From the NCBI RefSeq assembly GCF_015706575.1, contig NW_024037069.1, positions 44,275,553-44,339,552 on the forward strand: 64,000 bases of DNA. The letters are read 5' to 3'. Both the position numbers and the translations under genes were made by a program. The notes beneath the pieces were generated by a model. That model saw nothing but the letters and a program-made list of their open reading frames with translations. It had not been told where the DNA came from and ran no database searches. Positions 60,446 through 64,000 of the stretch are shown here, in pieces. This DNA is from Patiria miniata (lineage: Eukaryota > Echinodermata > Asteroidea > Valvatida > Asterinidae). How positions within the stretch are numbered: the first letter of the stretch is position 1; every line of letters begins with the position of its first letter.

Positions 60446-61983
60446 AGTCGCTGGGGTTTGTTTCCATGCCAACTGGTTGTCAATAAACCGACAATGCGGT
60501 GTCGTTTTGCTAATGCAATGAGGTTTTTTTGGCCCTGTGATGTCTAATGGACAATAACAAAAGGAACACATTTTCAAAACTAGTCTGGTTACCAGACCAA
60601 AAGATTCTGACTGTTTCTGACAAAATCTAGGTCAGGTAGCTGCCAAGGCCAAAATCGACTCTGTGTGTTTCCGAAAAATGTCTGAAGTTTACCGAACGCA
60701 TTTTAATTACACTCTCGGATAGTTCGGGTTTTACTGAGAATAAGGCCAAAAAAAAAAATAAGTCGGTCTCTGGTCAGCGCGCGCGTCGATTTTAATCATG
60801 CGCGTCGATCTTTTTTTTCTCCAAAATGTTCCGCGGTAGCTCCAACAGCGCCCTCTATTTCCGCACCTCCTCAATTTTTTTTACCAAAGAGCACCAAGGA
60901 ATGGGAAATTGCACCAAGGCAAATGATCGAAAGCACCAAGGCAAATTATGGAGGACACCAATGTACATGAGGACACCAAAAAAGCAAAATAGACCCACCT
61001 TGTCTGTTCAATCCAAGCTTGAAAAAAAAAAAAGCAAAAAAAAAAAAAAAAACCCGCGTGGCCGCGTCAATTCCGGAACTTTGGTCTGACCAGAGACCGA
61101 ATATTTTTTTTTTTGGCCTAAAATAGGTTTTTTATTTACCAATACAAATACCAGCAATACGTGTAAAAAATGGGGGAAGAAGGCTTAGTTCATATGTTTA
61201 TTAATCGCATTTAAAAAATTTCAAAGCCAGGTGTATTACCCAATATCCAAATAAACGTCTATTTAGAATTATGACTGATGCCTAGGGGTGTTCCAAAAAT
61301 CAGCTCCGTCTCCATTTAAGCTTCGCCTGCTTTTTGGATCCCTTACTTTGAAGATTCCGGCTCATTATAAGTCAATGTTTTCCTACAGAAATATCAAACC
61401 GTATGATATGAAGCCAGTGACTTTTGTTCATTTCGTCGGAACATTAGAGGCCTAAATATTTCCGAGGTCAGGGATTAAGTCGAAACGGAACCGAAGTTTG
61501 AAAAGGGCCATCATGTTAATGTTTGGCCGTGGCGGCTACCTGACCTAACGTTTTGTCAACAAGGTCAGAATCTTTGGTCAAAACGACTTTAAAAGAATAA
61601 AGTAAATGGTAGTAGTCAAAATCTTTGCTTAGATTAATCCATTTATTACGACTCAGTGCAAATAGTACGCCAGTTATTGAGGCACTAAACCTTTTGACAT
61701 TTTGCATTGCATCCTGGCTATGATGACAAACAATCAATGCAGTTTATGCACAGTAAGTGAATGTAAACTTTTTGTCAGAAGTCGTTGCTGTTGCTTCTTC
61801 TATTGGATCTCAATTTCTTTTTATGCCAACTTGGTTTATGCTTTTATTATTTAATTTCATGTCTTTACTATGCTTTCAGTTTTTCCTCCATTTTCCGATA
61901 TTATGTGAAATATACAATAATACTGTTACCGCACTAATCGCTGATAGTGAATTTTTATAATTGGCTTTTCCGCACAGTTACAG
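60446..61983 (+). repeat. Tandem segmental duplication, unit 1 (carries a MITE)
   Basis: This direct repeat unit starts AGTCGCTGGGGTTTGTTTCC and ends GCTTTTCCGCACAGTTACAG; the next unit follows immediately. It shares very high identity with 61982-62929 across the Cys-free, non-coding sequence. Unit 1 is longer because it carries a 375-bp MITE and lacks two deletions found in unit 2 (about 22 bp and about 200 bp). A 2-3 bp AG/CAG microhomology lies at the junction. The duplication starts about 110 bp upstream of the minus-strand signal-peptide exon at 60337 and so lies in its likely 5' regulatory region. Confidence 0.9.
60744..61118. mobile_element. PIF/Harbinger-like MITE, TAA duplication
   Basis: The ends are GGCCAAAAAAAAAAATAAGT then CGGTCTCTGGTCAG, and the inverse, CTGACCAGAGACCG ... 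TTTTTTTTTGGCC. TAA flanks both sides (60741-60743, 61119-61121). Unit 2 of the tandem duplication keeps the pre-insertion site with one TAA. A 3-bp TAA/TTA duplication with GG..CC termini is the PIF/Harbinger signature. The interior is non-coding and contains CGCGCGCG-type and A-rich stretches. Confidence 0.8.
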
Positions 61984-62929
61984 TCGCTGGGGTTTGTTTC
62001 CATGCCAACTGGTTGTCAATAAACCGACAATGCGGTGTCGTTTTGCTAATGCAATGAGGGTTTTTTGGCCCCGTGATGTCTAATGGACAATAACAAAAGG
62101 AACACATTTTCAAAACTAGTCTGGTTACCAGACCAAAAGATTCTGACTGTTTCTGACAAAATCTAGGTCAGGTAGCTGCCAAGGCCCAAAATCGACTCTG
62201 TGCGTTTCCGAAAAATGTCTGAAGTTTACCGAACGCATTTTAATTACACTCTCGGATAGTTCGGGTATTACTGAGAATAAAATAGGTTTTTATTTACCAA
62301 TACAATACCAGCAATACGTGTAAAAAATGGGGGAAGAAGGCTTAGTTCATATGTTTATTAATCGCATTTAAAAAATTTCAAAGCCAGATGTATTACCCAA
62401 TATCCAAATAAAAGTCTATTTAGAATTATGACTGATGCCTAGGGGTGTTCCAAAAATCAGCTTCGTCTCCATTTAAGCTTCGCCTGATTTTTAGATCCCT
62501 TACATAAGTCAATGTTTTCCTACAGAAATATCAAACTATGAAGCCAGTGATTTTTGTTCATTTCGTCGAAACATAATAGAGGCCTTAATATTTCCGAGGT
62601 CAGGGATAAAGTCGAAACGGAACCGAAGTTTGAAAAGGGCCATCATGTTAATGTTTGGCCGTGGAGGCTACCTGACCTAACGTTTTGTCAACAAGGTCAG
62701 AATCTTTGGTCAAAACGACTTTAAAAGAATAAAGTAAATGGTAGTAGTCAAAATCTTTGCTTTTGCTTAAGCCAACTTGGTTTATGCTTTTATTATTTAA
62801 TTTAATTTCTTTACTATGCTTTCAGTTTTTCCTCCTTTTCCCGATATTATGTGAAATATACAATAATACTGTTACCACACTAATCGCTGATAGTGAATAT
62901 TTATAATTGGCTTTTCCGCACAGTTACAG
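61982..62929 (+). repeat. Tandem segmental duplication, unit 2 (empty MITE site, two deletions)
   Basis: This is the second direct copy of the 60.4-62.0 kb unit. At the MITE position it reads ACTGAGAATAAAATAGG with no insertion and a single TAA. Deletions relative to unit 1 lie near 62502 (about 22 bp) and near 62765 (about 200 bp). Otherwise only scattered substitutions separate the units. Confidence 0.9.
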
Positions 62930-62998
62930 AAAAAGCCTTTTTTTTGTAAAAGATTTTTTCTTCTTTAATTGGCTTTTCCGCATAGCTGAGGAAAAGCC
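62909..62998. repeat. Two tandem GGCTTTTCC/GGAAAAGCC hairpins at the duplication boundary
   Basis: Hairpin 1 (62909-62937) is GGCTTTTC ... GAAAAAGCC. Hairpin 2 (62971-62998) is GGCTTTTCC GCATAGCTGA GGAAAAGCC with a 9-bp perfect stem. The first half of hairpin 1 also ends duplication unit 1. They may be termini of the element that mediated the duplication. Confidence 0.5.
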
Positions 62999-64000
62999 TT
63001 TGTTTTGTCCTGATTTTGTTCTTTCTTGTTCCTCTCCTTTTTGTTCCATCCAAAATTCCAAAGATGTTTATATGATTCCGGGATGTGTTACAGACGAAAA
63101 TTGAGGTGACGTCATCATATGATTTTATATTGATTTTTGACACTTTGAAGTTCATTGCCGTACCTCACTAACGCAACATAGTTAATTCAAAATTCTATCT
63201 GCAATAGATTTCGTTAGGTCATAGCTGTATATATATATTTAGACATATAAGGGTAGGTTTGGGGTGCAATTATGTTGTTACGCCAAATTAAAAAATGCTG
63301 TTCAATGAAGAAAGTCATTTCTTTTGAAGCAACAATTACTCAAAATCTAAGTAGGGTTCATAAAAACCTCATTCGTTGAAAATATAAAAAGCTAGCTCAG
63401 TGGCTACTATACATTTTGAGAAAACAGAAAAAATTTGCAATCTTTTTTTGGTCTCGTAAATGGAAAACATTGCTACCGCACGTAAAGGACACACTTTTTA
63501 AAACCACCTTCATACCATGGAAAGGGTTTGAAGACACAAGACTAAAACCAATAAAAAGGGTTTGCAAGGTCTGTAAAACAAATATAATCAATGCATCTAC
63601 CACACATGTACTTGATTAAAGGCATATAGGATCTTGTGGATTATCAGAACATTTTGTTTGTTTCCGATAATCAGTGGATATTATGATTTCGAGATAACAG
63701 TGGGGAAAAATGCACAACCTTTTGATTACAAAACACGATTTCGGAAATAGCACTCTTTATTCCAAACTTTTATTCCTACATTTGTTGAGTTCTTCTAGCT
63801 CACAGAAAGCCAGACGGAATAATTTCACAGGGTGTTTGAGCACCGGTATGTTACTGTAAGGTCACTTTCGGGATAAATGCTAATAGGCCTATGCCTTTAC
63901 TATTATAGTTGACCCCCCCCCCCCTTCTATCTCGTTTTCACTGTTTGCCTGTTTGTTCTTCAGCTTTCGGATAAACTCTAGTAACAATTGAGATTATGTA
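62999..64000. other. No gene seen at the right edge
   Basis: AT-rich sequence with a TATATATATA run near 63228 and a poly-C run near 63914. A few blocks (TTTGAAGCAACAA, AATAATTTCACAGGG) resemble the interior of the 40.2-40.7 kb MITE, hinting at a diverged relative. Confidence 0.4.

Noticed and set aside
40205-63850. A second full copy of the 40.2-40.7 kb MITE at 63.2-63.85 kb
   Set aside because: Only two short blocks (TTTGAAGCAACAA and AATAATTTCACAGGG) match and no terminal repeats are found at the second site.

Overview
This is a eukaryotic, AT-rich, repeat-dense window. It has no bacterial gene layout and no long intronless host ORFs. Coding signal appears as short exons with GT/AG boundaries, separated by kilobases filled with small transposon relics. 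A marine invertebrate, probably a non-vertebrate deuterostome (echinoderm, hemichordate or amphioxus-like), fits best. The reasons are a secreted PAN-like plus FAMeT-type domain protein, a tRNA-derived SINE with a long central domain, many short TIR elements, poly-C/poly-G runs, and frequent TAGGCCTA and AGAGGGCGC words. The lineage call is inference.

The right part of the window (about 39.7-60.4 kb) carries a minus-strand gene. Three exons join in frame to give a 263-residue protein: exon A (46,839-46,512, signal peptide plus a cysteine-rich PAN/apple-like region), exon B (43,645-43,484, first part of a FAMeT-type Methyltransf_FA domain) and exon C (40,069-39,768, rest of the domain and the stop). 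Upstream lie two more exons, 60,337-60,274 (a second signal peptide) and 56,600-56,391 (a cysteine-containing module I do not recognise). Every junction is phase 1, so this second 5' module could splice to exon B in place of exon A. The locus may therefore have two alternative N-terminal modules or promoters, or it may be two neighbouring genes.

The left part (1-39.6 kb) has no gene I can support. It holds tandem duplications (4.05-4.33 kb, 34.26-34.33 kb), short inverted-repeat elements (5.3, 8.9, 26.7, 30.2, 35.6 and 37.3 kb), a cluster of a GTAAC-N4-GTTAC motif (5.1-5.5 kb), a tandem CRE (7.26 kb), a G-quadruplex tract (9.56 kb) and motif clusters at 24.9-26.1 kb. The rest is unremarkable intergenic or intronic sequence.

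The introns and flanks of the right-hand gene are a layered record of insertions. A repeat family has one copy at 43.8-44.3 kb and a second at 53.3-54.8 kb. The second copy was interrupted by a SINE (6-bp target duplication) and by a mariner-type TIR element (TA duplication), and the first copy shows both sites empty. A 1.5-kb direct tandem duplication lies just upstream of the outermost exon (60.4-62.9 kb). Its first unit contains a Harbinger-like MITE and its second shows the clean empty site. Other relics are a broken tyrosine-recombinase-retrotransposon-like fossil with a gag-like region, zinc knuckle and SGNH hydrolase-like part (about 50.95-53.2 kb), a decayed LINE reverse-transcriptase tail (58.03-58.72 kb), a foldback element (42.95-43.12 kb) and several MITEs.
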